NCBI RefSeq assembly: GCF_004000805.1
Contig: NZ_BILY01000007.1
Span: forward strand, 174,388-238,387
Source of the DNA: Paenibacillus glycanilyticus NBRC 16618
Lineage (GTDB): Bacteria; Bacillota; Bacilli; Paenibacillales; Paenibacillaceae
DNA length: 64,000 nucleotides
Direction: 5' to 3'
A model generated the notes under the pieces. That model was given only the letters and a program-made list of their open reading frames with translations. It searched no databases and was not told where the DNA came from. Shown piece after piece: positions 42,802 to 52,888 of this stretch (position 1 is its first letter; every line of letters begins with the position of its first letter). Made by a program: the position numbers and the translations under genes.

Positions 42802-43791
42802 TTATTGAGCTAAACCTTCATCCAGCGGGAAATGGCAGGCGATTTGCCTTCCATCCTCGCGCTCCTTCAGAAGCGGTTCTTCCACGCTGCATTTGGCTTT
42901 CGCCGCCGGGCAGCGCGGGTGGAAACGGCAGCCGGACGGCGGGTTAGCCGGCGACGGCACATCGCCCTGCAGCACGATTCTCTCCCGCTTCCGCGTCGGG
43001 TCCGGCCTTGGAATGGCCGATAAGAGAGCTGCCGTATACGGATGGAGCGGTTTCGCGAACAGCTCCTCCGTTGGCGCAATCTCGACGATTTTTCCCAGAT
43101 ACATAACACCTACCCGGTCGGAGATATGCCGCACCACGTTAAGACCATGGGCAATAAAAAGAAAGGTTAACCCCAGCTCGCGCTGAAGCTTCATCAGCAG
43201 GTTAATAACCTGCGATTGCACCGATACGTCAAGGGCGGATACCGCTTCGTCCGCGACAATAAACTCGGGATTTAAAGCGATTGCCCTTGCGATACCGATC
43301 CGCTGCCGCTGACCGCCGGAGAACTCGTTCGGATACCGGTTGCGGCGAGTAGCGTCGAGGCCAACAAGCTCCATCAGCTCAACGACACGCTTGTCGATCT
43401 CGCGCTCCGTCATCCTCTCGTGCAGCCGCAGCGGTTCCCCGATAATATCCTTTACCAGAAACCGCGGGTTCAGCGATCCGAACGGATCCTGGAAAATAAT
43501 CTGCATCTGCTTCCGCAGCCGGCGCAGCTCCGATCCTGCTAACTTCTGGACATCCGTCCCGTTGAAGTTAACCTCGCCTTCCGTCGCCTTATGTAGATTA
43601 AGCACAACCCGGCCAAGCGTTGATTTGCCGCAGCCCGACTCGCCAACAAGCCCAAACGTCTCTCCCTTGCGGATGGACAGCGACACGTCGTCCACCGCTT
43701 TGACCTGGCCAACTACCCGGTTCAGGAGACCCGACCGGATCGGGAAATATTTTTTCACTCCGCGCAGCTCCAATACGTATTCCGCGTTCAT
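42802..43791 (-). CDS. peptide ABC transporter ATPase (OppF/DppF type)
   Basis: 329 aa. Walker [17 protein letters not shown]-loop [13 protein letters not shown], signature LSGGQ-equivalent [17 protein letters not shown], Walker [16 protein letters not shown] and switch His in [10 protein letters not shown] are all present. The C-terminal oligopeptide extension has the four-cysteine-type region [17 protein letters not shown]. Partner of the OppD-type ATPase, which it overlaps by 4 nt. Last gene of the operon. Confidence 0.93.
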   Translation of the reverse strand: MNAEYVLELRGVKKYFPIRSGLLNRVVGQVKAVDDVSLSIRKGETFGLVGESGCGKSTLGRVVLNLHKATEGEVNFNGTDVQKLAGSELRRLRKQMQIIFQDPFGSLNPRFLVKDIIGEPLRLHERMTEREIDKRVVELMELVGLDATRRNRYPNEFSGGQRQRIGIARAIALNPEFIVADEAVSALDVSVQSQVINLLMKLQRELGLTFLFIAHGLNVVRHISDRVGVMYLGKIVEIAPTEELFAKPLHPYTAALLSAIPRPDPTRKRERIVLQGDVPSPANPPSGCRFHPRCPAAKAKCSVEEPLLKEREDGRQIACHFPLDEGLAQ

Positions 43792-44813
43792 CGGCTCACC
43801 TCGGGCTTCGTTTCATTTTTCCATGCTGCGGCTCCGCCTTCCTCCGAATACATCCAGCAGGAAGCGTAATGATCCTCGGTTACGGCCATAACAGGTGGTG
43901 CCTTCTCCCGGCAAATATCCTTCGCATACGGGCAGCGGGGATGGAAGCGGCAGCCCTCAGGGAGCTGGCTTAACCCGGGGATATTGCCCCGTATCGTATA
44001 CAACTCTTCGCCGCGAGCGCCTTCCAAGCCCGGCACCGATTTCAGGAGGCCTTCCGTATAAGGATGGCTAGGGCGTGCGAATATTTCGTTTGCGCTCCCT
44101 TCCTCCACGATGATGCCGGCGTACATAACCGCTATGCGGTCTGCCATCTCGGCGGCCACGCCCATGTCATGCGTAATGAGCAGAATGGACATGCCAAGCT
44201 CCTTCTGCAGGCTGCGGAGCAAGTCGAGAATTTGCGCCTGTACCGTAACGTCCAGTGCCGTGGTTGGCTCGTCTGCGATAAGCAGGCTGGGATCGCAAGC
44301 TAGGGCTATCGCGATAACAACCCGCTGGCACATCCCGCCGGACAGCTCATGGGGATATTGCTTGACCCGGATTTCAGGAGCCGGAATGCCCACCAGTCGC
44401 AGCATGTCAACCGCCATTTTACGGGCTTCCTTCTTCCCTTTTTTCCGGTGAAGCATAATGCTCTCGGCGATCTGATCCCCTATGGTATAGACCGGATTGA
44501 GAGAGGACATCGGATCCTGGAAAATCATTGCGATTTTGTTGCCGCGAATCCGGATCATTTCATCCTGGCTCTTTTTCGCCAGATCCTCGCCTTGAAATTT
44601 GATGCTCCCTTCCAGAATCGCGCCGCCGTTATAATCAATCAGCCGCATGACGGCCAATGAAGTGACGCTTTTGCCGCTGCCCGATTCTCCAACCAGACAG
44701 ACGGTTTTCCCTTTTTCAATGGAGATGGACAGATGCTCGGTTGCTTTAACCGTACCGCCCACCGTCAGAAATCCGGCCGTTAAATTTTCGATTTCAAGAA
44801 GCTTTTCCTCCAT
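43788..44813 (-). CDS. peptide ABC transporter ATPase (OppD/DppD type)
   Basis: 341 aa. Walker [19 protein letters not shown]-loop [13 protein letters not shown], signature [16 protein letters not shown], Walker [14 protein letters not shown] and switch His in LITHDMGV. The C-terminal region has [18 protein letters not shown], the iron-sulfur-like cysteine cluster common to OppD/DppD. It overlaps the permease upstream by 34 nt and the OppF-type gene by 4 nt. Confidence 0.93.
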   Translation of the reverse strand: MEEKLLEIENLTAGFLTVGGTVKATEHLSISIEKGKTVCLVGESGSGKSVTSLAVMRLIDYNGGAILEGSIKFQGEDLAKKSQDEMIRIRGNKIAMIFQDPMSSLNPVYTIGDQIAESIMLHRKKGKKEARKMAVDMLRLVGIPAPEIRVKQYPHELSGGMCQRVVIAIALACDPSLLIADEPTTALDVTVQAQILDLLRSLQKELGMSILLITHDMGVAAEMADRIAVMYAGIIVEEGSANEIFARPSHPYTEGLLKSVPGLEGARGEELYTIRGNIPGLSQLPEGCRFHPRCPYAKDICREKAPPVMAVTEDHYASCWMYSEEGGAAAWKNETKPEVSR

Positions 44814-45751
44814 CTGTCAATCCTCCTCTCGGACATTTTCTGCCGCGGGTTCAGGGAGTCTTGAATGCCGTCACCTATAAAATTCACGGCTAGCACAACC
44901 AGAAGAATGCAAACGCCGGGATAGACGGCCTGCAGCGGATCAACAAGCATAAACTCCTGCGCGTTGCTCAGCATCAGCCCCCAGCTTGTTTTCGGCGCTT
45001 GAATGCCTAAGCCGAGATAGGATAATGCCGATTCGCTCAAAATCGCTGACCCCACCATTAAAGTAGCGTTTACGATAATCGGAAAGCTTGCGTTGCGGAG
45101 CAAATGTTTGAAAATAATGCCGAGATTCGATACCCCGATGGCCCTTGCCGCTTCTACGTACTGCATCTCCCGAAGCTGCAGGAACATTCCCCGCACAAGC
45201 CGCGCCACGCTCATCCAGCTCGTTAGGATCAGCACGATAATCATGTAACGGAATTCGGTGCCGAAGATCGCAAGCACCAGAATATTAAGGAACAATAACG
45301 GAATCGAATTCATCACGTCTACAAGCCGCATAAAGCAGGTATCGATAAATCCGCCGAAAAAACCGGATATGGATCCGATAATAGCCCCGATAATGACAGA
45401 TCCGGCAGCTACGGAGAATCCAACCGTCAAAGAAATCCGAGCGCTATAGAGCAATCTCGCGAAGATGTCCCGGCCTAACTCGTCCGTGCCGAGCAAATGC
45501 CCGTCCGTACCCGCTTTTACATTTACAAACATCATATCGATTTTTGCCGGATCGTATTTCGTAAGCCAAGGCGCTGCCGCCCCGCCGATTATAAAAATCA
45601 GAAGGACAACAAGACCGGTGACCGCATAAGGATTGCGCCTGAATTTGGACCAAGCCGTACGCCAAGGGCCCGGAGGGCGCTTAAGCGGCTTACTCGCCTG
45701 TACTTCAACTTGCGGGATAACCGTTGAGGTTTGCAAATTGGCTTCGCTCAT
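44780..45751 (-). CDS. peptide ABC transporter permease (OppC/DppC type)
   Basis: 323 aa. A long hydrophilic N-terminus (about 40 residues) and OppC_N segment (WSKFRRNPYAVTGLVVLLIF) precede the permease domain with DELGRDIFARLLYSARISL and the EAA loop MQYVEAARAIGVSNLGIIFKHLLRNA. Six membrane segments. It overlaps the OppB-type gene by 4 nt and the next ATPase gene by 34 nt. Confidence 0.92.
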   Translation of the reverse strand: MSEANLQTSTVIPQVEVQASKPLKRPPGPWRTAWSKFRRNPYAVTGLVVLLIFIIGGAAAPWLTKYDPAKIDMMFVNVKAGTDGHLLGTDELGRDIFARLLYSARISLTVGFSVAAGSVIIGAIIGSISGFFGGFIDTCFMRLVDVMNSIPLLFLNILVLAIFGTEFRYMIIVLILTSWMSVARLVRGMFLQLREMQYVEAARAIGVSNLGIIFKHLLRNASFPIIVNATLMVGSAILSESALSYLGLGIQAPKTSWGLMLSNAQEFMLVDPLQAVYPGVCILLVVLAVNFIGDGIQDSLNPRQKMSERRIDRWRKSFLKSKI

Positions 45752-46719
45752 GCCGACCTTCCCCCTCTCTTGCCAAGCTGCACCCGTGGATCAACGACGG
45801 CATACAACAAGTCAGCGAGCAGATTACCGAAAATGACAATAACAGCCGTCAATAGAGTAATAGCCATAAGAACGGAGTACTCTCGCGCAACCGCCATCTG
45901 TACGAATAAACGGCCCATTCCCGGCCAATTGAAGACACTTTCGGTTATGGCCGCGCCGGCAACGAGCAGCGGCAGGTCAAGCGCAATAATCGTAATAATC
46001 GGAATAAGCGCATTGCGGAGAGCATGTTTGTAGATGACTTTCCCTTCCTGCACCCCTTTTGCCCGTGCCGTACGGATATAATCCTGATTAAGCACTTCCA
46101 TCATGCTGGAACGCGAATATTTCACGTAAGCAGCCAGAAAACCGAGAGTAAGAACGGTCACCGGCAAAACAAGATGCAGCATCAAGTCGCCGAATTGACC
46201 TTCTTTATCCATGGAATACATATCGGCCAGCGGCAGAAGATCCAGCTTTATCGAGAAGATCTGCTGAAGAATGATCCCGAACCAGAAGGTCGGCATCGCA
46301 AATCCAATATACGAAATAAAGGAGGCCGTTTGATCGGAGAGGCTGTATTCCTTCGTGCTGTTGTAGATGCCCCATGGAATAGCGATAACCAGTGTCAGCA
46401 GCCAAGCGACACTCATCAGAATAAAAGTGTTTTTAACGGTTGGCCAAATAATCTCGCCAATCGGCACATGATTCTTGAACGTATAACCCAGGTCGCCCTG
46501 CAGCAAATTACCTAACCAACTTAAATATTGCATGGGAAGTGGTTTATCAAGACCCATGTTATGGGCCTGTATTTCCATGGCTTCCGGCGATAAGCCGGGC
46601 GCCAGCATGATTTGAAAAGGTCCTCCCGGAGCGGCATGGATAAGCCCGAATGTCACGAGCGTAATCAGGAATAGCACCAAGACGGACTGAAGTGTTCGGC
46701 GAATAATAAACTCGGTCAT
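45748..46719 (-). CDS. peptide ABC transporter permease (OppB/DppB type)
   Basis: 323 aa. The N-terminal segment (FIIRRTLQSVLVLFLITLVTF) is followed by GLDKPLPMQYLSWLGNLLQGDLGYT and the EAA loop QDYIRTARAKGVQEGKVIYKHALRNALIP. Six membrane segments. The ribosome site AGGAGG, 8 nt before the ATG, is part of the repeat at 46728-46795. The binding-protein gene lies 143 nt upstream with a hairpin between, a usual device for making more binding protein than permease. Confidence 0.93.
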   Translation of the reverse strand: MTEFIIRRTLQSVLVLFLITLVTFGLIHAAPGGPFQIMLAPGLSPEAMEIQAHNMGLDKPLPMQYLSWLGNLLQGDLGYTFKNHVPIGEIIWPTVKNTFILMSVAWLLTLVIAIPWGIYNSTKEYSLSDQTASFISYIGFAMPTFWFGIILQQIFSIKLDLLPLADMYSMDKEGQFGDLMLHLVLPVTVLTLGFLAAYVKYSRSSMMEVLNQDYIRTARAKGVQEGKVIYKHALRNALIPIITIIALDLPLLVAGAAITESVFNWPGMGRLFVQMAVAREYSVLMAITLLTAVIVIFGNLLADLLYAVVDPRVQLGKRGGRSA

Positions 46720-46727
46720 TTGCCCAT

Positions 46728-46795
46728 CCTCCTAAAAAGAATTACCGCGCCTTTTGAGGTAATTCTTACTTCGTAAGCGTAAACCTAAGAATTGC
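46728..46795 (-). repeat. AAGAATTACC hairpin repeat ending in a ribosome binding site
   Basis: Single unit related to the uvrC-leader repeats. Arms AAGAATTACC/GGTAATTCTT enclose a different, shorter loop and are followed by CTTCGTAAGCGTAA. On the minus strand GGTAATTCTTTTTAGGAGG is identical to the uvrC copy over 19 nt and ends in the Shine-Dalgarno of the permease gene. Confidence 0.85.
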
Positions 46796-46813
46796 CGCGG
46801 ATTGGTTTACAAG

Positions 46814-46840
46814 GAAGAAGAGGGCCACGCCCTCTTCTCC
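46814..46840 (-). terminator. hairpin between binding-protein and permease genes
   Basis: GAAGAGGGC pairs with GCCCTCTTC around a 3-nt loop, without a clear U-run. Probably a partial terminator or 3' stabiliser. Confidence 0.6.
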
Positions 46841-46862
46841 TGCAAACGATTGATTACGCCGC

Positions 46863-48605
46863 TTATTCGGCCAGCCACCATTTGATCATATGATAGAAAT
46901 ATCCGGTTTGCTGCGTTGGTACAGGCGCATCCTCTTCCGCGAATTTCACTTTAGGTCCGATACCTTGAGGGTTGCCGTATTGGTACAGGAATACGTAAGG
47001 CAAGTCAGTCGAAATTTCGGTTGCGATTTGGTTGTAAATTTCTTTACGGGCTGCTTGATCCACGACGGAGTAACCGTCTACCCACAGCTTGTCGAGCTTC
47101 TCGTTCTTATACCAACCGCTGTTTTGACCTGCCGGCGGGAAGTATTTCGACGAGAAGATGCTTTCGCCGTCCGGATCCGGATTGCTAAGCGACCAGCCAA
47201 GCAGAATGGCAGGGTATTTACCAGGCGTAATGTTCTGATCGATCCATGTTGCGAAATCGATCGCCGTCGGCTTCACTTCGATGCCTACGTCCTTCAGGTT
47301 CTGCTGAATGATTTGCGCTACCGCTTCACGGCGGCTGTTGCCGGCGTTGTATTGCAGCTCGAAGGAGAAGCGGTGGCCGTCTTTCGCGAGAATGCCGTCT
47401 TTGCCGGCAACCCAGCCGTCTTCGGCCAGCAACGCTTTTGCTTTCTCGGCGTCGTAATTGTAATTAACCGCTTTGTCGCCCGGATCTGACCAGGAGCCTG
47501 GAAGGAACGGTGCATTCATTAGAGCGCCTGTACCTTTCAGAACGTTATCGACCATGCCTTGGCGGTTCAGAGCGTAAGCAATGGCTTGACGGCTCTTCTG
47601 CGAAGAGAACGGAATGAACTTATCCGGGAAGTTGTTGGCGTCAAAGTTAAAGCTGATATACTCGTAGGTCGAGGTTGATCCTTTAATGACATTGATTTTG
47701 TCGTTTTTCTCAACCGCTTCAAGCTGCGTGATCGGAATCGCCAGCGTCGTGTCCACATCGCCTTTGATCAGCGCTTGAACCTCCGTATTTTGATCGGCGT
47801 AAATTTTGTAAACGACTTTTTGAATATTAGGCTTTACTTCGCCCCAATAATTCGGATCGGCTTCAAGGCTTACGTACTGGCCGGCTTTCCACTCCGACCA
47901 TTTCCAAGGACCGCTTGTCACCGTCTTGGCAGGGTCTTTACCGAATGCATTCGCCTGCAAATCTTCAGGCTTCACATCCTTGAGGATATGGCTTGGCACC
48001 GGATTAAGCATCAGGGAATATTGGAATGGCGCGTATACTTGCTTCAGCGTAATTTTGACGGTGTAGTCGTCGACTTTCTCGACGCTGCCAACTTTGTCAA
48101 ACGTGCTGATGCCTGGCGCACCCGCTTTTGGATTGATGATCGTATTAATAGTAAAGACCAAATCATCTGCGGTAATTGGTTGACCGTCGCTCCATTTGGC
48201 CGTATTTTTCATTTTTACGGTATAGGTTTTGCTGTCTTCCGAAATTTGCGGAAGTTCGGCAGCCAGAGACCATGGCTGTACAACCAGGTTGCCGTCACGG
48301 TCCAGATCGTACAATTGGGCGAATAACAAATATTGCATATCTCCGGAAGCCGTATCATTCACAAAAATCGGATTGACCGAGACAATATCGGAGAATGTGC
48401 TTACCGTTAACGTTCCGCCTACTTTAGGCGCATTGGGATCCTCTGAAGGTTCCGCGGAAGGAGAAGCCGATTCATCGGCAGTTGTTGCCGAAGGCGAAGG
48501 GGAATTCGAGCTGTTATTAGTATTCTTATTGGAACAGCCTGCGATTAGGATAACCAGAATACTTAATAGGAACAAAAACTTCATAGATTTCTTTCGTGTA
48601 ATCAT
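46863..48605 (-). CDS. peptide-binding lipoprotein (SBP family 5)
   Basis: 580 aa extracellular solute-binding lipoprotein. The signal peptide (residues 1-23, KFLFLLSILVILIAGC) ends at lipobox Cys; an Asn/Ser/Pro-rich linker follows. Family 5 marks include LTVSTFSDIVSVNPIF, YTVKMKNTAKWSDGQPITADDLVFT and KSRQAIAYALNRQGM. The ATG at 48605 follows AAAGGAGGAG. It precedes the OppBCDF-type genes, so di- or oligopeptide uptake is likely; nickel or other ligands cannot be excluded by sequence. Confidence 0.92.
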   Translation of the reverse strand: MITRKKSMKFLFLLSILVILIAGCSNKNTNNSSNSPSPSATTADESASPSAEPSEDPNAPKVGGTLTVSTFSDIVSVNPIFVNDTASGDMQYLLFAQLYDLDRDGNLVVQPWSLAAELPQISEDSKTYTVKMKNTAKWSDGQPITADDLVFTINTIINPKAGAPGISTFDKVGSVEKVDDYTVKITLKQVYAPFQYSLMLNPVPSHILKDVKPEDLQANAFGKDPAKTVTSGPWKWSEWKAGQYVSLEADPNYWGEVKPNIQKVVYKIYADQNTEVQALIKGDVDTTLAIPITQLEAVEKNDKINVIKGSTSTYEYISFNFDANNFPDKFIPFSSQKSRQAIAYALNRQGMVDNVLKGTGALMNAPFLPGSWSDPGDKAVNYNYDAEKAKALLAEDGWVAGKDGILAKDGHRFSFELQYNAGNSRREAVAQIIQQNLKDVGIEVKPTAIDFATWIDQNITPGKYPAILLGWSLSNPDPDGESIFSSKYFPPAGQNSGWYKNEKLDKLWVDGYSVVDQAARKEIYNQIATEISTDLPYVFLYQYGNPQGIGPKVKFAEEDAPVPTQQTGYFYHMIKWWLAE

Positions 48606-48870
48606 CCTATCTCCTCCTTTAAATTGAACGTGATATCGTCCATATGCTCTGTTTAAACATCGCTGCCTTTTCATTTGTTCAAATCTTTTAATTTTTCTGA
48701 TTATTTTGAACGTAAGTATTGCATTCTGTTTACGTCGCCTACATAATTTACTAGTAAGGCATTAATAGCAAACTCATTCTAAACTTCTGCTCACCGATTC
48801 CGTCTTCCATAGATGTACATCTTGAACTTTATTTTTCCAAGTATGTAACATTCTCTCACCTCCCCATGAA
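48606..48870 (-). other. long untranslated leader of the peptide transporter operon
   Basis: About 265 nt between promoter and start codon. It is AT-rich (TTTTAATTTTTCTGATTATTTTG) with no riboswitch class or ORF that I recognise. Confidence 0.4.
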
Positions 48871-48873
48871 GAG

Positions 48874-48902
48874 AGTATACTATAAGTTATTAACGCGGTA
48901 AA
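48874..48902 (-). promoter_or_regulatory. promoter of peptide transporter operon
   Basis: On the minus strand TTTACC (48897-48902) and TATACT (48874-48879), 17-bp spacer. Confidence 0.6.
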
Positions 48903-48918
48903 TAGTTAAAGTATGTTC

Positions 48919-48962
48919 AAAAAAAGAGGCTGCACATTTGAACAAATGTGCAGCCTCTTTTT
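48919..48962 (-). terminator. intrinsic terminator of dnaB-dnaI
   Basis: AAAGAGGCTGCACATTTG pairs perfectly with its complement around a 2-4 nt loop, then a T-run. Confidence 0.93.
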
Positions 48963-49919
48963 TTATTTGCGTCCCCGCTTATTCTCTCCCGTGACCATAA
49001 CAACCTCAACATAAGGCCTGATCCGGTTCATCAGGCGTTCTCCTTTATGCTGCTCATCGCCGTCTTTGCTCGTAAAGCTAAAGTGTCTCTCCAGAGCATC
49101 CAGCTCATAGTTGGAAGTATATAAGGTAGGCTTCCGGTTCATCCGGTAATTGAGAATCGATCCAAGGACATGGTCCCGAACCCACGGATTCAGGTTCTCG
49201 GCCCCGATATCGTCAAAGATGAGAAGATCGGTCTCCTTCATCATCTCTACCGTCTCGCGAAGCTTAGTCTGGTCATGCATCATCGATTTCAAATCTTCCA
49301 CGAATTCCGGCATGTAAACGATAGCTCCCGAGTATCCCGCCTTCGCAAGCTCGTGAAGCAGATAACACATAAGAAACGTCTTGCCCGTGCCGAACTTGCC
49401 GGCGAGGTACAAGCCTTCCTTTTGCAAACCTTCTTCCTTCGTCTTATCGATATAAGCGAGAATCTGATAGGCTGCCTCGGTCCGCTTCGGATCGTTGAAC
49501 AATATTTCATCGGCCGAATAACCGTTATTCAGCGCAGTCTCGTCCACATAGAAGCTGCGAATCCGGCTCTTGATCTGCTCTTCGCTGCGCCGCGCGAGGA
49601 ACTTCTTGCAGGATACCTTCCGGTCAATCAATTGAACCTGATCATTTACCGTTTCGCAAGAAAGCAATGTATAATGGCCTTCGAAATCATTCGGACAATT
49701 GTTTAATCCCGGGCAGTTCGAACAATTCCGGTATTCATTCACATATTGATAAACCCGGTTCATATTCATCCGTACCGCACGTTCATCCAGCTCAGGGTGC
49801 TTGACGAACAGACGCTCAACAAGAGGGTCCGCCATTAGCTCTCTAAGCTTTTGTTCCGCTTGATCGTTCATTGACTTACCGCCAGGCCATGCTTTTAACA
49901 TTTCACCAAGCGATTCCAT
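48963..49919 (-). CDS. dnaI: primosomal helicase loader DnaI
   Basis: 318 aa AAA+ ATPase that loads the replicative helicase DnaC with DnaB and DnaD. The N-terminal helicase-binding domain has the zinc cysteines C66, C69, C75 and later C88 or C104 (NCSNCPGLNNC). The ATPase domain has Walker A GKFGTGKT (174-181), Walker B LLIFDDIGAE, and the sensor-type segment TLYTSNY. It lies 23 nt after dnaB and ends in a strong terminator. Its normal neighbours in Bacillus (ytxC, thrS) are about 37 kb away here. Confidence 0.95.
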   Translation of the reverse strand: MESLGEMLKAWPGGKSMNDQAEQKLRELMADPLVERLFVKHPELDERAVRMNMNRVYQYVNEYRNCSNCPGLNNCPNDFEGHYTLLSCETVNDQVQLIDRKVSCKKFLARRSEEQIKSRIRSFYVDETALNNGYSADEILFNDPKRTEAAYQILAYIDKTKEEGLQKEGLYLAGKFGTGKTFLMCYLLHELAKAGYSGAIVYMPEFVEDLKSMMHDQTKLRETVEMMKETDLLIFDDIGAENLNPWVRDHVLGSILNYRMNRKPTLYTSNYELDALERHFSFTSKDGDEQHKGERLMNRIRPYVEVVMVTGENKRGRK

Positions 49920-49942
49920 TCGTATTCACCCCGCTTTATGGT

Positions 49943-51469
49943 TTAACCTTTGCCGTCCAGCTTTCTGGCCAGCTTTCGCATTTGTTCCAGCTTCTCCGGC
50001 GAAATTGCCGTATCTCCCGCTCCTTCATCCTGTACAATCGGGATTGAAGGCTTACGCGAAATACCTCCGCGCGAGCTGTTGCGCGACGTTCCTCTCGTGC
50101 CCGGAAGACCTGCTGCCGCTCTGGCATTCCGGCGTTCCTTGTCGGCCTCTACCTCGGCTTGTTCTCTGACGTAAAGAACGGCCTTCTCGAAGGTATCCAC
50201 CTGCTTTACCAGCATGTTGGACACAACGGCCTCCACGAATGTTTTCGTTACGCGTTGCGCATCGTTCATGCCTATTACATAATGAATAAGTACGTTGATT
50301 ACCGGTTCGGGGAGCTTGTAATTCAGATCAATCCGCTCAAAGGATCTTTCGATCCAATCCGGTACGGCCCCAGGGAAAAACCGCTGCAAAAAACGGGTAT
50401 GCGGTTCGTTCCGCATGAGCATATTATATTGCTGCACGTCGCATCTGCCCGCCAATTGACTTGGCACAAGCATGTAATACTCTTCCTGAACGCCAAACTC
50501 GACAAGCTCTTCCTCCGTCTCGTTTGGTTGAACGGCTGCTGCCTGCACGCGGGCAATCGTTCTTTGCCGTTCTCCTTCGCGCTTCTTATCCTGGCGGTAC
50601 AGTTGATTCGCGCGCAGTTGAATTTCGTCTACGATCAGATCGCCATTCGAAGCGAAAATGCCGTCTTCATCCAATAAACGGCAAATGTCCGCAACGGATA
50701 GATTGTATTTGTAAGCAACATAATTGACTTGCGCGAGCTGCTCGGAATTGCCGCGCATTCGCTCCACATAACTTCGGTTCGCCGAATTTCGCGGAAAACG
50801 AAGGATAATTTCCCCGTAAGGAATACCTGCCGTCTCAAGCTGTGCCCGAGGCGCAGCCTGACGGGTTGGCGCTACTTCCGTTAAAGCTTGTTCGAGCTCC
50901 TGATCCACCGAATGCGTGTTCAGTTGGAAGAGCTCATAGAAAGGCACCGATATGTTTTCTTTGGTCAACTGCTTCTGCGCCAGCTCGTCCGGCTCTTGCG
51001 CCCCAAACGATTCGCGAAGCGAAATAACCGCGTACTTGCCGATCTTGTCCCTAAGAAGCAGGGTCAAATGCTGATTGCGGAAAAATTCCCCCGGCGTTAG
51101 CGGCTGCGACAGTTCGTATTCGTACATGACATCCGCCTGATCCGGCAATCCTACCCGCGACGTCTGCAGAAGCCCAACCGCTTCGAGGCGCGATGCCTGA
51201 TCGATCAAATATTTTCTGCCGCGTTCGTTCATGTCCAGTCCAAGTCCCAAGAACAGCTTGCGCTGCGTTTCAATGGCGGAATAACCGGACGTTCCTTCGG
51301 CAATGCCATGATAAAGCTGCTGATATAAAGCAATAGCAAATGCGCCTATCATCGGCTGATAGATAAGCGACAACATTTTATAGTCCAAGCTGCTTAGCGA
51401 AAAATCTCGAAAAATGTAATAACGGTGATGTTCTGTATATTGCAGTAGATTACCGATGCGCAATTGCAT
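49943..51469 (-). CDS. dnaB: replication initiation and membrane attachment protein DnaB
   Basis: 508 aa Bacillales-type DnaB (a helicase co-loader, not the helicase). The N-terminal winged-helix region (MQLRIGNLLQYTEHHRYYIFRDFSLSSLDYKMLSLIYQPMIG) and a C-terminal DnaB/DnaD-type DDBH2 domain (about 400-440, VLIHYVIGMNDAQRVTKTFVEAVVSNML) are recognisable. The C-terminus is basic and low complexity. An extended -10-like TGTTAGAAT lies upstream. Forms an operon with dnaI. Confidence 0.94.
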   Translation of the reverse strand: MQLRIGNLLQYTEHHRYYIFRDFSLSSLDYKMLSLIYQPMIGAFAIALYQQLYHGIAEGTSGYSAIETQRKLFLGLGLDMNERGRKYLIDQASRLEAVGLLQTSRVGLPDQADVMYEYELSQPLTPGEFFRNQHLTLLLRDKIGKYAVISLRESFGAQEPDELAQKQLTKENISVPFYELFQLNTHSVDQELEQALTEVAPTRQAAPRAQLETAGIPYGEIILRFPRNSANRSYVERMRGNSEQLAQVNYVAYKYNLSVADICRLLDEDGIFASNGDLIVDEIQLRANQLYRQDKKREGERQRTIARVQAAAVQPNETEEELVEFGVQEEYYMLVPSQLAGRCDVQQYNMLMRNEPHTRFLQRFFPGAVPDWIERSFERIDLNYKLPEPVINVLIHYVIGMNDAQRVTKTFVEAVVSNMLVKQVDTFEKAVLYVREQAEVEADKERRNARAAAGLPGTRGTSRNSSRGGISRKPSIPIVQDEGAGDTAISPEKLEQMRKLARKLDGKG

Positions 51470-51625
51470 CTCTCCATCTCATTCGTACTTTCTATTATTC
51501 TAACATAAAAAGAAGGGCCGGGGACGAATACAAAACTAGAAATATGAGGTGACGCGGCAAGCAGCCGTCGCTATCCCTGGCAGAACGCGGTATACGAGGA
51601 AACTAATAATTTTCTTAGAAACGGA

Positions 51626-51665
51626 AAACGGCTCCGTGATTCCCTTCGGAATAACGGAAGCCGTT
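51626..51665 (-). terminator. intrinsic terminator of yuiB
   Basis: AACGGCTTCCGTTATTCC pairs (two mismatches) with GGAATCACGGAGCCGTT around a short loop, then TTTTCC. Confidence 0.75.
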
Positions 51666-51672
51666 GAATGAT

Positions 51673-51960
51673 TTAGAACATTTTATAGCCGCCGCGGCGC
51701 AGCGCGCGAATGGCCCATCCGCTGATATAAGCACCCGCCAAGGCGCCGATTACCGGGATAACATCTACATATGTAAACTCTGTGAAATTGTCGACAAACG
51801 AAACGGAATGATCCCATGTCGACCATATGCCGATAGGCAGCAGTACGATTATAAAGACATAAATAGGAAACCACGTTGTTTTGAGAAGCATGTTGAGAAT
51901 AAAGCCGATGCCGAACATCATGACCAGGAACAGCACGGTGGCTACAAATAATTGAAGCAT
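51673..51960 (-). CDS. yuiB: YuiB-like membrane protein
   Basis: 95 aa with three membrane segments (LFVATVLFLVMMFGIGFIL, YVFIIVLLPIGIW and VIPVIGALAGAYISG) and a basic tail (RALRRGGYKMF). It matches the YuiB family of Bacillales, of unknown function. In Bacillus yuiA-yuiB sit near yumB-yumC; here yumB and yumC lie within 4 kb, with hemQ and a Nudix gene between, so part of that neighbourhood is kept. Confidence 0.8.
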   Translation of the reverse strand: MLQLFVATVLFLVMMFGIGFILNMLLKTTWFPIYVFIIVLLPIGIWSTWDHSVSFVDNFTEFTYVDVIPVIGALAGAYISGWAIRALRRGGYKMF

Positions 51961-52054
51961 GTCCTCTTCTCCTTATGGAAAGTCTCGCTTTTCAGTTTAA
52001 ATAATGGAAATAAGGAAGTCAATCGGAGCTGTCCATTTGTCACAAGTCCGCCAT

Positions 52055-52084
52055 TTGCTCTAGCTGATTTATTTACGATACAAT
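52055..52084 (+). promoter_or_regulatory. promoter of hemQ
   Basis: TTGCTC (52055-52060) and TACAAT (52079-52084), 18-bp spacer. Confidence 0.6.
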
Positions 52085-52118
52085 GTTAAAAGCAATGTGA
52101 CGAGAGGAGAATTTACCC

Positions 52119-52865
52119 ATGAGTGAAGTAGCCATTACATTAGAAGGCTGGTATGCGCTGCATGATTTCCGTTCGATGGATTGGGCGGCATGGCGGCTTG
52201 CAAGCGATAGAGAACGGAGCCAGGCGTTGGACGAGCTTCAATCCTTCCTTAAGGAATGGAGCAGCGTTGACGAAAACAAGCAAGGCAGCACGGCTGTTTA
52301 TTCCATCGTTGGCCAAAAAGCCGATTTCGTGTTTATGCACCTGCGCGAAACGCTGGAAGAGCTGAACGAGATCGAAACCGCGTTTAACAAAACGCTGTTC
52401 GCCGAGTTCACGCAGCCGGCTCACTCGTATGTGAGCGTTGTTGAGCTTAGCAACTACGTCAATTCCCCGGGCAGCGACCCGATGCAAAATCCGGAGGTTG
52501 TGGCGCGTCTGAAGCCATCCCTTCCAAAAGCAAGGCATATTTGCTTCTACCCGATGAACAAACGCCGTTCCGGCAACGATAACTGGTACATGCTGAGCAT
52601 GGAAGACCGCCGCAACATGATGCGCAGCCACGGCATGATCGGCCGCAAATATGCCGGCAAGGTGAAACAGATTATCACCGGCTCCGTTGGTTTCGATGAT
52701 TGGGAATGGGGCGTTACGCTGTTTGCCGACGATGCCCTTCAGTTCAAAAAGCTCGTATACGAAATGCGCTTTGACGAAGTCAGCGCGCGTTACGGCGATT
52801 TTGGCGAATTCTTTGTAGGGAATCTGCTGACGGACGAGAAGTTTAAGGCGATGCTCTCGCTGTAA
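52119..52865 (+). CDS. hemQ: coproheme decarboxylase HemQ
   Basis: 248 aa chlorite-dismutase-like enzyme that turns coproheme III into haem b using peroxide, the last step of the Gram-positive haem route. The likely radical Tyr144 is in [10 protein letters not shown], and the proximal haem His171 in [13 protein letters not shown]. The segment [13 protein letters not shown] is typical. No catalytic distal Arg motif of true chlorite dismutases is obvious. GAGAGGAGAATTTACCC precedes the ATG. It is monocistronic, ending at copy B of the nested hairpin element and a terminator. Confidence 0.95.
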   Translation: MSEVAITLEGWYALHDFRSMDWAAWRLASDRERSQALDELQSFLKEWSSVDENKQGSTAVYSIVGQKADFVFMHLRETLEELNEIETAFNKTLFAEFTQPAHSYVSVVELSNYVNSPGSDPMQNPEVVARLKPSLPKARHICFYPMNKRRSGNDNWYMLSMEDRRNMMRSHGMIGRKYAGKVKQIITGSVGFDDWEWGVTLFADDALQFKKLVYEMRFDEVSARYGDFGEFFVGNLLTDEKFKAMLSL

Positions 52866-52888
52866 TAGGTTAGAGCGAGCCTACACAG